A DNA stretch of 64,000 nucleotides from Bacteroides ndongoniae. GTDB taxonomy: Bacteria > Bacteroidota > Bacteroidia > Bacteroidales > Bacteroidaceae. This document shows positions 42,617 through 52,817 of this stretch, piece after piece. How positions within the stretch are numbered: position 1 is the stretch's first letter; every line of letters begins with the position of its first letter. The notes below the pieces were generated by a model, which was not told where the DNA came from, searched no databases, and was given only the letters and a program-made list of their open reading frames with translations. The stretch lies in the NCBI RefSeq assembly GCF_900108345.1, contig NZ_FNVV01000014.1, positions 806,001 through 870,000 of the forward strand, given 5' to 3'. Position numbers and translations under genes: made by a program.

Positions 42617-42690
42617 ACTTGTAATCCATTTATTGAACACTTGTGCAGCTCACCTCAGACACTTGTGTGGCTCGCATCGAGCACTTGCCT
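42617..42690. repeat. Degenerate ~22-bp tandem repeat with CACTTGT core
   Basis: ACACTTG recurs four times at about 22-23 bp spacing (GACACTTGTAATCC, AACACTTGTGCAGC, GACACTTGTGTGGC, AGCACTTGCCTG). No coding frame or stem is evident. Confidence 0.5.
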
Positions 42691-42738
42691 GAATTAGGGC
42701 TCAAGTACGATTCGGCAAGAAAACGCATCGGCACTGAC

Positions 42739-42768
42739 AAAAAAGGAGGATGTACAAACACCCTCCTT
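42739..42768 (-). terminator. Terminator of the glgB unit
   Basis: On the minus strand AAGGAGGG and CCTCCTT form the stem, followed by a run of six T. It begins 34 bp after the glgB stop. Confidence 0.85.
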
Positions 42769-42801
42769 GCTTAAAACGCTACTCAAAACGTTTCGTATTT
42801 C

Positions 42802-44814
42802 TTATTTTGTTTTCTTCAATACAACTGCCGTACGCGCAGGTACATACAACTTCAGCCACTCTTTCTTCTCTTTCTTATAAAGAGGATCGGGCATGGTGAA
42901 ATGTTTAATGGTATCGTCACTGAACCCATAGCCACCATAGGCAGGATTATCAGTATTCAAAACTACTTCATAAGAACCTGCAGGTACCAGGAAGCCATAA
43001 TCGGTGAACGACTGTTTAGGATTGAAGTTGAAAACAAACACAAGATCCTTACGCATATAAGCCAATATCTGATCGCCATCGTTATGCCAGATTTCCTGTA
43101 CAGGAGTATCCTGGAAATTTTTCATTCCCTTGATGACAGACAACATATCGACATCAAAATCGCCCATATAGTGATATGCCAGATTATGATTGTCGACCAA
43201 ATCCCACTGACGGCGAGCATACTTGCACGACCATCCGTTACCTTCGCGTGGGAAATCGATCCATTCAGGATGGCCGAACTCATTACCCATAAAGTTCAGA
43301 TAACCACCATTGATGGTAGTAGCAGTAAGCAAACGAATCATCTTGTGAAGGGCAATACCGCGATGAACGCGATAGTTCTCGTCACCCTTCTGCATATGCC
43401 AATACATATCCGAATCGATCAGTCGGAAAATGATGGTCTTGTCGCCCACCAAGGCCTGGTCGTGGCTTTCGACATACGAAATAGTCTTTTCATCGCTACG
43501 ACGATTGGTTACTTCCCAGAACATGCTGGAAGGCTTCCAGTCTTCATCAATCTTTTCCTTGATAGTCTTTATCCAGTAGTCGGGGATATTCATGGCCATC
43601 CGATAATCGAAGCCATATCCGCCATCTTCGTACTTGGCTGCCAAACCAGGCATACCTGATACTTCTTCAGCAATAGTGATAGCCAAAGGATTGACCTGAT
43701 GAATCAGTCGGTTGGCAAGCGTCAGATAGCAGATCGCATTATCATCCTGATGTCCGTTAAAGTAGTCGCCATAGTTGCAGAAAGCTTCGCCCAAACCATG
43801 ACTATAGTAAAGCATGGAAGTAACTCCGTCGAAACGGAATCCGTCGAAGTGGTACTCTTCGAGCCAGTATTTGCAATTAGACAGAAGGAAATGAAGCACT
43901 TCATTCTTTCCGTAATCGAAACACAGCGAATCCCAAGCCGGATGCTCATGACGATCGCCCGGATAGAAATACTGATTGGGATCGCCTGCCAGATTACCCA
44001 GTCCCTCGACCTCATTCTTTACGGCATGAGAATGGACAATATCCATGATTACGGCGATGCCCATGCTGTGAGCGGTATCAATAAGTTCCTTCAGTTCTTC
44101 GGGCGTACCAAAACGCGATGATGCAGCAAAGAAACTGGAAACATGATAGCCAAAGCTTCCATAGTATGGATGCTCCTGAATAGCCATAATCTGAATGCAG
44201 TTGTAACCATCCTTGGCTATACGCGGAAGCACATTTTCCTGAAATTCCTTATAAGTGCCAACCTTCTCCTCGCGTTGAGCCATACCGATGTGGCACTCGT
44301 AAATCAACAGAGGCACATTTTTCACAGGCTTAAATGCCCGTTTCTTCATCTTATACGGTTTCTCGGGAGCCCAAACCTGTGCGCTGAAAATCTTTGTCTG
44401 TTCGTCCTGCACCACACGTGTAGCCCATGCAGGGATGCGTTCGCCCTGACCGCCTTCCCAATGTACCATCATTTTGTACAGGTCGCCATGCTTCATGGCA
44501 TTTGCAGGCAATTTGATTTCCCAATTACCATTGGCCTTGCGCTTCAGGCTATATTTCTTTTCTTCTTTCCAATTATTGAAAGTTCCGATTAAGAATATCT
44601 GAGTTGCGTTAGGAGCCCACTCACGAAATACCCATCCGTCGGCAGTACGATGCAAGCCAAAATACAAATAACCGGATGCGAAGTCCGACAAAGTATTCTT
44701 TCCCTTGTTGGTCAGTTCGGCTTCCTTGTCTATGGCATGCTGATGACGACCATTGATAGCGTCAGCATAAGGTTCAAGCCACGGGTCATTCTTTATCAAG
44801 TTCAATGTTTCCAT
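42802..44814 (-). CDS. glgB: 1,4-alpha-glucan branching enzyme
   Basis: GH13 enzyme that makes alpha-1,6 branches in glycogen. 670 aa: CBM48 (about 55-145), catalytic barrel (about 165-540), C-terminal beta domain. Catalytic residues: nucleophile Asp329 (FRFDG), general acid Glu383 (IAEEVSG), Asp452 (ESHDQ). The layout (length, YESHVGMA-like ECHIGMAQREEKVGTY block) is that of the eukaryote-like GH13_8 group rather than the E. coli type. Last gene of a three-gene unit after YhcH and DUF2461 genes; the phosphorylase and synthase lie just upstream. Confidence 0.95.
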   Translation of the reverse strand: METLNLIKNDPWLEPYADAINGRHQHAIDKEAELTNKGKNTLSDFASGYLYFGLHRTADGWVFREWAPNATQIFLIGTFNNWKEEKKYSLKRKANGNWEIKLPANAMKHGDLYKMMVHWEGGQGERIPAWATRVVQDEQTKIFSAQVWAPEKPYKMKKRAFKPVKNVPLLIYECHIGMAQREEKVGTYKEFQENVLPRIAKDGYNCIQIMAIQEHPYYGSFGYHVSSFFAASSRFGTPEELKELIDTAHSMGIAVIMDIVHSHAVKNEVEGLGNLAGDPNQYFYPGDRHEHPAWDSLCFDYGKNEVLHFLLSNCKYWLEEYHFDGFRFDGVTSMLYYSHGLGEAFCNYGDYFNGHQDDNAICYLTLANRLIHQVNPLAITIAEEVSGMPGLAAKYEDGGYGFDYRMAMNIPDYWIKTIKEKIDEDWKPSSMFWEVTNRRSDEKTISYVESHDQALVGDKTIIFRLIDSDMYWHMQKGDENYRVHRGIALHKMIRLLTATTINGGYLNFMGNEFGHPEWIDFPREGNGWSCKYARRQWDLVDNHNLAYHYMGDFDVDMLSVIKGMKNFQDTPVQEIWHNDGDQILAYMRKDLVFVFNFNPKQSFTDYGFLVPAGSYEVVLNTDNPAYGGYGFSDDTIKHFTMPDPLYKKEKKEWLKLYVPARTAVVLKKTK

Positions 44815-44841
44815 AAAATACTATCTTAGGATTTTATACAG

Positions 44842-45288
44842 TCAGACTTTTATTTTCACAATAATTTTTTTCACTCCATCGGGTGTGATGCCGGGAGCAT
44901 GACCATCCTGAGGGAAAAAGATGGCAAACATGCCAGGCTTGACAGTAATATAGCTTTCGGCAGGACCGTCAAAGAAGACAATATCCTTTTCCGCATTATA
45001 AGGTGTACTTACCGAAAGGCAATCCTGAACCGGCGTATACCCCATGATTTCATCTCCTGAAAGAGGAATCTGAATGTCTATATATTCCTGATGAGCTTCC
45101 AGTCGGGCCTGCTCTGAAGTTTTCGGCTGTGTCTGAGCCACATTTACCCAAAGCTCTTTACCCTTCAACTCTGTTTTTCCGACTTCCATATTCTTCAAAT
45201 CGCACGATTTCAAGAATTCTGCCACCTGTGCAAACAACGGATGCAGAGAGACGTACTTTCCTATATGCTCCAATTTGTCTATTACCAT
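44842..45288 (-). CDS. YhcH/YjgK/YiaL family sugar-binding-fold protein
   Basis: 148-aa cupin-like protein of the DUF386 (YhcH/YjgK/YiaL) family, sometimes annotated as beta-galactosidase small subunit and linked to sialic acid or other sugar metabolism. The putative metal-binding pattern is visible in EAHQEYIDIQIPLSGDE and FPQDGHAPGI. Placed 27 bp before glgB and 37 bp after the DUF2461 gene, so it belongs to the glycogen-linked operon. Activity unknown. Confidence 0.9.
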   Translation of the reverse strand: MVIDKLEHIGKYVSLHPLFAQVAEFLKSCDLKNMEVGKTELKGKELWVNVAQTQPKTSEQARLEAHQEYIDIQIPLSGDEIMGYTPVQDCLSVSTPYNAEKDIVFFDGPAESYITVKPGMFAIFFPQDGHAPGITPDGVKKIIVKIKV

Positions 45289-45325
45289 AGTTTTAAGATG
45301 TTAGTTGGTTATTATCATATAAGCA

Positions 45326-45997
45326 TTATTCATATTCGAACTCATCGATTGTATAGTTTATAAAGTCTGAAAAGCGCTTCATCTGCCTGAAAATATCATC
45401 GATGCGATCCAGACAATCCGGTTCAAGAAAGAAATGATCCGGCTGACTACAAGCCACTGTATATTCCTTGCATTGCAAATACTTCAAATAAGGATAATCT
45501 TTCGGAAAACCCTTGGGAGCGGTTTTCAGGAAGGTCTCTCCTACAACCGGAAAATACTGTTTGAAGAGAGGATCTTCTACAATACTGCGATACTCTGTCA
45601 TATTGTCGTACACCGCCTGCCTTATAGCACGTAACAAAGGCGACGGCAAACAATAACTGCCTCCTGCCAGCAGACAATTGTCCGGCTGCAAATGCACATA
45701 ATATCCGCAATGATAAGACTTTTTCCCTTTTGCATTGATATACCCGCCAAAATGTATCTTATAAGGAGTCTTGTCCTCCGAAAAACGGGTATCTCTATAA
45801 ATCCGATAGGTGCAGTCTTTAGGCTCCAGACACCGGACACTCTCGTCGAACAGGGCAATCCGAGAGATAACCGCAGAAAGTAAATGATCGAACTCGCTAC
45901 GGGCGGCCTCGTAGTAATCGCGGTGCGCATTGAACCATTCGCGATTATTGTTTGCGGCCAAATCTTTCAAAAATTGGAATATAACGGAAATATCCAT
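45326..45997 (-). CDS. DUF2461 (TIGR02453) family protein
   Basis: 223-aa conserved protein. The family start FQFLKDLAANNNREWFNAHRDYYEAAR and the block RIYRDTRFSEDKTPYKIHFGGYI are clear. No signal peptide. Function unknown. First gene of the three-gene unit ending with glgB; a TAAGTTTG box lies at 46018-46025. Confidence 0.92.
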   Translation of the reverse strand: MDISVIFQFLKDLAANNNREWFNAHRDYYEAARSEFDHLLSAVISRIALFDESVRCLEPKDCTYRIYRDTRFSEDKTPYKIHFGGYINAKGKKSYHCGYYVHLQPDNCLLAGGSYCLPSPLLRAIRQAVYDNMTEYRSIVEDPLFKQYFPVVGETFLKTAPKGFPKDYPYLKYLQCKEYTVACSQPDHFFLEPDCLDRIDDIFRQMKRFSDFINYTIDEFEYE

Positions 45998-46017
45998 ATC
46001 ATTCTTCTTTTATTTGA

Positions 46018-46025
46018 CAAACTTA
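46018..46025 (-). promoter_or_regulatory. -7 box of the DUF2461-YhcH-glgB unit
   Basis: TAAGTTTG matches TAnnTTTG, about 20 bp before the ATG at 45997. No clear -33. Confidence 0.55.
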
Positions 46026-46121
46026 CAAATAAAATTTTGAAGAAACTAAAAAAGTACACAAAAAATAGAAACTGCCCGCATACACCAACCTGCCCGAAAC
46101 ATTGCGACAAACACCCGAACA

Positions 46122-46174
46122 CAAAAAAGGCTGCATCAGCAAAATCTGTCATTGACACTTTGCCGACGCAGCCT
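46122..46174 (-). terminator. Terminator of the glycogen synthase-phosphorylase operon
   Basis: On the minus strand AGGCTGCGTCGGCAAA (46174-46159) pairs with TTTTGCTGATGCAGCCT (46144-46128), followed by six to seven T. It separates the phosphorylase from the glgB unit. Confidence 0.88.
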
Positions 46175-46225
46175 ATTCTTTTGTCAGGACAGGAAACCCC
46201 AATCCTGATTATCGTTTACTTCGTA

Positions 46226-48790
46226 TCAGATAAACCAACGAACGTAACAGAAATCTTGACGATGAGGCAGATCCGGATTCTTGGGGAACATACGATATGC
46301 TACCTTAAAGCTTCCAGCATTCTCCAACTTGTGACTTACACGGAAAGTATAGAGATTACCTTCTTTCTTCACTACTTCGAACGGTTCTACAGAGTATACG
46401 TGCTGCTTACCATCGGCTGCAGTATAGGTAGTAACCAATTCCAAACCAATAGCGTCGTCCAAGCCTTTCTCATCTATTACATAAGTAATGGTATATTCCT
46501 TACCGCTTTCGATAGATCCTTGTCTAACTTCTTCAGACTTTTCACTCGAAACAATCTCGATGCTATCCCACTTTTCAGCCACAGTTTCTTTCCATGCGGC
46601 AATTTCCTTGGCTTTCGCATAACCGTTGGCTTCCAGCAAATGGAAACGTTTGGCTTCCTTATTGTAGAACTTGCTATAGTAATCGTCCAGCTGACGCTTC
46701 ATTGTATAGTGAGGTGCAACCTGAGCGATAGAATTCTTGATCGTCTTGATCCAGCCTTCAGAATATCCCTTCTTGTTGCGAGCATAGTACAAAGGCAGAA
46801 TTTCAGTTTCCAGGATACTGTAGATAGTAGCAGCATCGAGCTGATCCTGATGTTCCTGGTTCTGATAAGTACGTTTCTCGGTCAAAGCCCAACCAGCACC
46901 TTCGCGATAGCCTTCGAGCCACCAACCGTCGAGTACAGAGAAGTTGACTACACCATTCATCAATGCCTTTTCGCCAGATGTACCAGATGCTTCGAGCGGA
47001 CGAGTTGGTGTATTCAACCAAATGTCAACACCCGAAATAAGACGACGTGCCAATTGCATATCGTAGTTCTCAAGGAAGATGATCTTACCCAAGAACTCAG
47101 GGCGACGAGAGATTTCGATAATCTTCTTGATCAATCCCTGGCCAGCACCATCGTGCGGGTGAGCTTTACCAGTGAAGAGGAACTGAACAGGATAGTCGGG
47201 GTTGTTCACAATCTTGGCCAGACGATCCAAGTCGGTGAACAGCAGGTGAGCACGCTTGTAAGTAGCGAAACGACGACCGAATCCAATCAGCAATGCATTC
47301 GGATTGATCTTGTCGAGCAGAGATACGATGCGAGAAGGATCACCCTGATTCTTCAGCCAGCTTTCACGGAACTGACGGCGGATGTAGTCAATCAGCTTGT
47401 TCTTCAATCCCATGCGGGTCTTCCAGATCTCTTCATCGGGCACATTGTAAATGGCTTCCCAGATCTTTGCATTCGACTGGTCGAACCAGAAGTTTTCGTC
47501 GAAGTGAGCAGCATAAAGCTGTTTCCACTCGGTTGCACTCCATGTCGGGAAGTGTACACCGTTGGTTACATAACCTACGTGCATTTCTTCGGGGAAGTAG
47601 CCCTTCCAGATAGGTGCAAACATTTCTTGCGATACTTTTCCGTGCAACCAGCTTACGCCGTTGACTTCCTGAGAAGTGTTGCAGGCAAAGATAGACATAC
47701 AGAAGCGCTCGCCCTTGTCGCCCGGATTGTTGCGGCCCAAGTCCATCAGTTCATCCCAAGTGATACCCATTCTTGAAGGATAGCCTCCCATGTACTTACC
47801 GAACAAGCCTTCGTCGAAATAATCGTGACCGGCAGGCACAGGTGTATGAACGGTGTAAAGCGAAGAAGCACGAACCAATTCGATAGCCTGGTTGTAAGTC
47901 AGTCCTTCGGCTACATAGTCGCAGATACGCTGAACATTGATAAGAGCAGCATGTCCTTCGTTGCAGTGATAGATATCTTTCTTGATACCCAACTTCTTCA
48001 GTGTCAGGATACCACCGATACCCAACAGGATTTCCTGTTTCAGACGGTTTTCCCAGTCACCACCATAAAGCTGATGAGTAATAGAACGGTCGAACTCGCT
48101 ATTCATTTCGTTGTCCGTATCAAGCAGATACAGAGAAACACGACCTACGTTTACTCTCCATACATAAGCATGTACATAATAGTCGAGATAAGGTACATCG
48201 ACAATTACTTGCTGACCGTTTTCATCGAGCACACGGTCGATAGGCAACTGGCCGAAGTTCTGTGCCTCGTAATTGGCAATCTGCTGGCCGTCCATCGACA
48301 GTGTCTGAGTGAAATAGCCATAACGATAGAGGAAACCTACCGCGCACAAGTCGATATTGCTGTCCGAAGCTTCCTTCAGATAGTCACCGGCCAGTACACC
48401 CAAACCGCCTGAATATATTTTAAGAACATGGTTCAAACCATACTCCATACTGAAATAGGCTACAGAAGGACGTTTTTTGTCCGGCTCTACATCCATATAA
48501 GTACGGAACTTGGAGTAAACCGCTTCCAATCTGCGAAGAATTACTTTATCATTTGCCAATGCTTCAAGTTTGGCAAAACTCATACGTTCCAATAGTAGAA
48601 CGGGATTTTGTCCCACTTCTTTCCAAAGAGCCGGATCAAGGTCTTTAAACAACTCAGTAGCTTCATAGTTCCACGACCACCAGATGTTTCGTGCCAATTC
48701 AGACAACTTCTCCAGTTCTTCAGGAATATGAGATTTCACATTCACTTCCCTCCAATTCGGAGTGTTTACATTACTAACTTTAATCTTCAT
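46226..48790 (-). CDS. glgP: Alpha-glucan (glycogen) phosphorylase, GT35
   Basis: PLP-dependent enzyme that splits glycogen with phosphate to glucose 1-phosphate. 854 aa. The N-terminal segment ([20 protein letters not shown]) is of the short, AglP-type phosphorylases. Further landmarks are [43 protein letters not shown], and the PLP region [21 protein letters not shown]. The C-terminal ~110 residues form a beta-rich extension. It follows the GT3 synthase by 31 bp, so synthesis and breakdown are co-transcribed, which requires control at the enzyme level. Confidence 0.95.
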   Translation of the reverse strand: MKIKVSNVNTPNWREVNVKSHIPEELEKLSELARNIWWSWNYEATELFKDLDPALWKEVGQNPVLLLERMSFAKLEALANDKVILRRLEAVYSKFRTYMDVEPDKKRPSVAYFSMEYGLNHVLKIYSGGLGVLAGDYLKEASDSNIDLCAVGFLYRYGYFTQTLSMDGQQIANYEAQNFGQLPIDRVLDENGQQVIVDVPYLDYYVHAYVWRVNVGRVSLYLLDTDNEMNSEFDRSITHQLYGGDWENRLKQEILLGIGGILTLKKLGIKKDIYHCNEGHAALINVQRICDYVAEGLTYNQAIELVRASSLYTVHTPVPAGHDYFDEGLFGKYMGGYPSRMGITWDELMDLGRNNPGDKGERFCMSIFACNTSQEVNGVSWLHGKVSQEMFAPIWKGYFPEEMHVGYVTNGVHFPTWSATEWKQLYAAHFDENFWFDQSNAKIWEAIYNVPDEEIWKTRMGLKNKLIDYIRRQFRESWLKNQGDPSRIVSLLDKINPNALLIGFGRRFATYKRAHLLFTDLDRLAKIVNNPDYPVQFLFTGKAHPHDGAGQGLIKKIIEISRRPEFLGKIIFLENYDMQLARRLISGVDIWLNTPTRPLEASGTSGEKALMNGVVNFSVLDGWWLEGYREGAGWALTEKRTYQNQEHQDQLDAATIYSILETEILPLYYARNKKGYSEGWIKTIKNSIAQVAPHYTMKRQLDDYYSKFYNKEAKRFHLLEANGYAKAKEIAAWKETVAEKWDSIEIVSSEKSEEVRQGSIESGKEYTITYVIDEKGLDDAIGLELVTTYTAADGKQHVYSVEPFEVVKKEGNLYTFRVSHKLENAGSFKVAYRMFPKNPDLPHRQDFCYVRWFI

Positions 48791-48821
48791 TGTATGATAA
48801 CTTGATTGATAAATAATTACG

Positions 48822-50495
48822 TTAACCCAACTGACGCTTCATGGCATTGCGCAAGGCAACGTCATAAGCCTCATAATAATATTGTATAAAGTGCTTCCAT
48901 AAAGCCTGTTCGGCTACCTGGCTTGCTCTTTTACGTATTTCTTTGATTTCGGATTCGGTCTTAGCCGAGAACGCCGATATGGTATCTTTGATGCCGTCGG
49001 CCACTTCCGAATAATTATAGTCCGAACGATGCAACACTTCTACGCCATCGTCGATGCCATGCTGGTTCTTCAAACTTTTTACCCAAAGCCCGAAGCCGGC
49101 AAGGTCGGTTGTAACGGTGGGCACATGGAAAGCCACACTCTCCAGCGGCGTATATCCCCACGGCTCGTAATACGAAGGATAGACGCTGAGGTCCTCGCCC
49201 AGAATGACGTCATAATAATGTTTGTTCAGGATACCGTCTTTTCCATCCAGATAGCAGGGCACGAAGATAACCTTTACCTTATCTTCTACCCGATTGCCCA
49301 TGCCCAGATATTTCAACATGTCAAGCACCTGATCGTGCGTCATGTTCCTCAACCAGTGGGTGATAAAGGGACATTCGAGCGGAGTATCGTATTTGCCGTC
49401 TTTCTTTTTCAAACGGGCTTGAAGGTCTTCGCGCGGATCGCCTACCCATCCGGGCACATTGACAAAGGCCAGTACTTTCTTTTTCAGATTCTTATCACGA
49501 TTCAGGCGATTCAATGATTCCAGAAAGACATTGATACCCTTATTCTTAAATTCATAGCGTCCGCTCGTACCGATAATCAGTGTATCATCGTCCAGGTTGT
49601 CGCCCAACAGACAATTGGCCACACGCAGCATCAGGGCGCGTGCGCGCTTGCGCTTACCTGTAAAAGTAGCCCCCTTCGGAACAAAATCGTTTTCGAATCC
49701 GTTCATCAGGATGACATCGGCCGACTTGTCGAGCAACTCGCGGCATTCGTTATTGGTTATCTCGCTGACGGTTGTAAAGCAATCGACGTTGTGGGCTGTC
49801 TGCTTCTCGATGGAGTGCTTGGATTGCATATTCAGTTCGACCGCCATCTGATCGCCGTTGTAAGCGAAGAGATAATCGTACAGCGGTTTGTCATTACCTG
49901 CAATCGAGCGACCTATCGAAGTGGCGTGTGTAGTAAAAATGGTTGCTATCTCAGGAACAGCCGTTTTCAGATAAAGGGCTCCCATGCCTGTCATCCATTC
50001 GTGTGCCTGAAAAACTACCTTGTCGGCTGTCGTCAGGTTGTAGCGATAAAAACTTTCCACAACACGGCCAGCTGCATAAGCAAACATAGACGCTTCGTCA
50101 TAATCGCCATACGCATGCAGGGAATCAACCTGATAGCGATTCCACATTTCGGTATAAATTTCATTCTTCTGTGAATAAAAAGGCTGAAAGTCAACGAGTA
50201 TGACAATCGGTTCTCCAGGAATCTGCCAACGGCCTACACGCACTGCGAGCTGATCTTTCTCTGTCGCATGTTTTTTCCATGCCGCACATAAATTGTCTGA
50301 TTCGACAAACAGGGGATTTTCCTTTCCCTGCCAGAAATCAGGCCCTATAAAGATCACTCTGTCACGAAACTTATTTTGTAAAGTATTTGCCCTTGTCGAC
50401 AAAACCGTATAAATACCACCTACTTTATTACATACCTCCCAACTTGCTTCAAAAATATAATCGGGGGTCAGTAGTTCTCTAGTCATATATGTCAT
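48822..50495 (-). CDS. Glycogen synthase of the GT3 (eukaryote-like) family
   Basis: Glycosyltransferase that extends glycogen from a nucleotide-glucose donor. 557 aa (an ATG three codons later is an alternative start). Family GT3 rather than the bacterial GT5 is shown by [22 protein letters not shown] at the N-terminus and [31 protein letters not shown] near the C-terminus. GT3 enzymes of animals and fungi use UDP-glucose; donor use here is an inference. No glgC (ADP-glucose pyrophosphorylase) is in the window, which fits. First gene of the operon with the phosphorylase. Confidence 0.93.
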   Translation of the reverse strand: MTYMTRELLTPDYIFEASWEVCNKVGGIYTVLSTRANTLQNKFRDRVIFIGPDFWQGKENPLFVESDNLCAAWKKHATEKDQLAVRVGRWQIPGEPIVILVDFQPFYSQKNEIYTEMWNRYQVDSLHAYGDYDEASMFAYAAGRVVESFYRYNLTTADKVVFQAHEWMTGMGALYLKTAVPEIATIFTTHATSIGRSIAGNDKPLYDYLFAYNGDQMAVELNMQSKHSIEKQTAHNVDCFTTVSEITNNECRELLDKSADVILMNGFENDFVPKGATFTGKRKRARALMLRVANCLLGDNLDDDTLIIGTSGRYEFKNKGINVFLESLNRLNRDKNLKKKVLAFVNVPGWVGDPREDLQARLKKKDGKYDTPLECPFITHWLRNMTHDQVLDMLKYLGMGNRVEDKVKVIFVPCYLDGKDGILNKHYYDVILGEDLSVYPSYYEPWGYTPLESVAFHVPTVTTDLAGFGLWVKSLKNQHGIDDGVEVLHRSDYNYSEVADGIKDTISAFSAKTESEIKEIRKRASQVAEQALWKHFIQYYYEAYDVALRNAMKRQLG

Positions 50496-50519
50496 TATAT
50501 CTCAACTTTATTGTGCCCG

Positions 50520-50527
50520 CAAAAATA
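50520..50527 (-). promoter_or_regulatory. -7 box of the glycogen synthase operon
   Basis: TATTTTTG matches TAnnTTTG, about 25 bp upstream of the ATG. No clear -33. Confidence 0.55.
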
Positions 50528-50633
50528 CATATTATTCTTTGAAAAATAGCTTTTTAACTAAAAAAACTAATGATAACAATCCGCAAACGCCCCTACAAAA
50601 CGGTACAGCGGCATTCAAAGCCTTTTTAAAATC

Positions 50634-51437
50634 TCATTTACGAGACATAAATGTAACATGTTTACGGCATCCATGCGATTCGGCTGATTTCAGAAACAAA
50701 GCCAGCAGCTCGCTATTGGCTTTTCCGTTTATGGCGAGTTCTCTTTTTTCTTCAAAGAAATTGAGCGAACGAGAACATTCGCCACAAATATCCACCCCTA
50801 CAACGGCTTCTTTTTTCAGGATAATGCCCAGCAAACTTTCGAGTTCGTCCAGTGTAAGTGAGCCCTGATCCCAATTGGTAGCGGCTGATGCTCCGTTCAA
50901 CACATCCTTATCGACAGATATATAAACGGGGCAATCGACATGTTCTTCCGAAAAACGGTTCCAGCCCTCTTCGTGCGATAAGTCGGTTTCGCTATAACAC
51001 TTCACCTTGTCGCCATAGCCCGTCGTCATGGCTTCGACCAACGGTTCGGCAGCCCCCACGATGAACACTTTATGCAGAAAAGAGTTGGTTTCGAGCACAT
51101 CCTTCACCCACGATCCACACGATAGCATATCCTCGAACAATGTAGGCTGCATGTCGGGGTGATGATCGAAAACGACCAACGAGAAAGGTTCACGAATTTT
51201 ATCCGTCCACAATTTGCTCAGATAGTGATAGTTGCCCGAATCGATAAAGTGAATGCCCTCGGGCGAAAACGAAGCTATCTTCTCTTCGAGCCGACGACGG
51301 GCATCGACATCGCAATAGCAATCCACACCGTTCAGGTCGGTGCAGTCAATCCATCGGAAGCGGCGATTCTTTATGAAGTTCTCTTCTTCGTAAACGTGAG
51401 TGAAATTCATCAGGATGATGTTTGGCTTCATCGGCAT
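50634..51437 (-). CDS. Arginase/ureohydrolase-fold protein
   Basis: 267-aa protein with the binuclear-metal motifs of the ureohydrolase superfamily: DHHPD (91-95) and SVDKDV (174-179), plus DICGE near the C-terminus (usual DxxE ligand). The overall chain is shorter and divergent from true arginase and agmatinase. The substrate-guanidinium contacts are not evident, so an amidino- or formamide-type substrate is a guess. It overlaps the end of the dehydrogenase gene by 10 bp and is co-translated. Confidence 0.8.
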   Translation of the reverse strand: MPMKPNIILMNFTHVYEEENFIKNRRFRWIDCTDLNGVDCYCDVDARRRLEEKIASFSPEGIHFIDSGNYHYLSKLWTDKIREPFSLVVFDHHPDMQPTLFEDMLSCGSWVKDVLETNSFLHKVFIVGAAEPLVEAMTTGYGDKVKCYSETDLSHEEGWNRFSEEHVDCPVYISVDKDVLNGASAATNWDQGSLTLDELESLLGIILKKEAVVGVDICGECSRSLNFFEEKRELAINGKANSELLALFLKSAESHGCRKHVTFMSRK

Positions 51438-52477
51438 CCTCCTTCCATGGTAATGGCCACCTTGATTACTCCATCCGCACGGTTTTCGAACAGGCGGTAA
51501 GCTTCTTCAATGTCGGAGAGCGGAAAACGGTGGGTGATGAGCGGTGTGGTATCTATCTTACCCTGTTCGATCAGACGGAGTATCTCGGCGCAATCGCATC
51601 CATCCACTCCACCTGTCTTGAAAGTCAGATTCTTACCATACATGTCGGGCAGCGGAAGCACCTGCGGACGGTCGTAGAGGGCTACGACGGTGACCACAGC
51701 ATTGGGGCGTGCGCACTGCCATGCCAGGCGGAAGCTATCGTCCGAACCAGCTACTTCTATTACCACATCGGCGCCTCCATGAAGGCTGTGTGCAAGTACA
51801 AAGTCCTGACACGCGTCGGGTTCCGTCACCAACACATCAGGATAGTGTTCTTCGACAAAGCGTCTCCTTTCGGCCGACTTCTCACAGACAATGATGCGCC
51901 GAGGCTGCTTCAAAAAGGCGCAAAGCAAGGTGCAGATGCCCGTCGGACCTGCTCCGATAAGCAGCACTGTATCATCGGGCTTAATCTCGGATATGCGGGC
52001 TGCCCAATAGCCTGTAGCCAGAATATCGCCCACGAAAAGAGCCTGTTCGTCGCTCACCGAGTCGGGGATGCGGTTCAGCCCTTGATCGGCATAGGGAACA
52101 CGCACGTATTCGGCCTGTCCACCGTCGATGCGACAGCCCAACGCCCAACCGCCATTGGCATCGGTGCAATTGTTTACATAGCCATGGCGGCAAAAGAAGC
52201 ATTCGCCGCAGAAGGTTTCTACGTTGACCGTCACCCTGTCGCCGGGCTTCACCGTCTTTACAGCGGAGCCTACTTGCTCGACGATGCCTACCATCTCGTG
52301 CCCCACGGTGATACCGGGCACAGCGCGAGGCACACTGCCATGCTTAATATGCAAATCGCTGGTGCAGATGCTTCCCAGGGTAACGCGCACCAGTACATCG
52401 CGCGGATCAATCAATTGCGGAATCGGTTTTTCGGTTAAGGCGAAGCGGCCTTTCTCAATGTAAGTATATGCAAGCAT
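51428..52477 (-). CDS. Zinc-dependent medium-chain dehydrogenase
   Basis: 349-aa MDR alcohol/polyol dehydrogenase. Catalytic zinc ligands Cys38 and His60-Glu61 (GHE). Structural zinc cysteines 90, 93, 96 and 104 (CGECFFCRHGYVNNC). NAD(P) motif GAGPTG (175-180). The sequence is of the threonine/sorbitol-dehydrogenase-like group. Unusual for this genome it has a perfect Shine-Dalgarno (AAGGAGG, about 52490-52497), which suggests strong translation. First gene of a two-gene operon with the arginase-fold protein; an amino-alcohol or polyol substrate is possible but not shown. Confidence 0.92.
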   Translation of the reverse strand: MLAYTYIEKGRFALTEKPIPQLIDPRDVLVRVTLGSICTSDLHIKHGSVPRAVPGITVGHEMVGIVEQVGSAVKTVKPGDRVTVNVETFCGECFFCRHGYVNNCTDANGGWALGCRIDGGQAEYVRVPYADQGLNRIPDSVSDEQALFVGDILATGYWAARISEIKPDDTVLLIGAGPTGICTLLCAFLKQPRRIIVCEKSAERRRFVEEHYPDVLVTEPDACQDFVLAHSLHGGADVVIEVAGSDDSFRLAWQCARPNAVVTVVALYDRPQVLPLPDMYGKNLTFKTGGVDGCDCAEILRLIEQGKIDTTPLITHRFPLSDIEEAYRLFENRADGVIKVAITMEGGCR

Positions 52478-52517
52478 TTCTGTATTTCCTCCTTATAATA
52501 AAATCAAATGGTAGACA

Positions 52518-52525
52518 CAAACATA
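52518..52525 (-). promoter_or_regulatory. -7 box of the dehydrogenase operon
   Basis: TATGTTTG matches TAnnTTTG, about 40 bp before the ATG. Confidence 0.55.
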
Positions 52526-52758
52526 CGAATAAAATCTGATAAGGTGTCCGCATGCAGGTACTTATTTTATCCGAACCGCCCGTGAACGAAAAATAGCAAG
52601 TCTGCAACGATACATCCGAACAGATTAATTCGTAACTTGCGCCCCTAAACGCGATTTTCACCCTCCACAGCCTTGTTCGGAGAGAGAAGCAGAAAACAAA
52701 TCGCACTGAAAAAGCCGTTTGTAAGACTTACGTTTCCAAGTGAGAACAGAGCAACGGT

Positions 52759-52813
52759 TCACAAACTCATATACTTACAAACGAATAAACTGATAAACTA
52801 AAAAACTTAATAC
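52759..52813. repeat. Octamer array before the DUF1847 gene
   Basis: Units AAACGAAT, AAACTGAT, AAACTAAA, AAACTTAA follow each other at 8-bp steps right up to the ATG at 52818. This resembles the octamers in front of the M16 peptidase gene. The rest of the spacer (52526-52758) holds nothing I can name. Confidence 0.6.
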
Positions 52814-52817
52814 ATAT

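Noticed and set aside
45884..47776. 630-codon open frame on the plus strand
   Set aside because: It is fully antisense to the phosphorylase gene, whose product is clearly recognised. The plus-strand protein has no domain and an odd composition.
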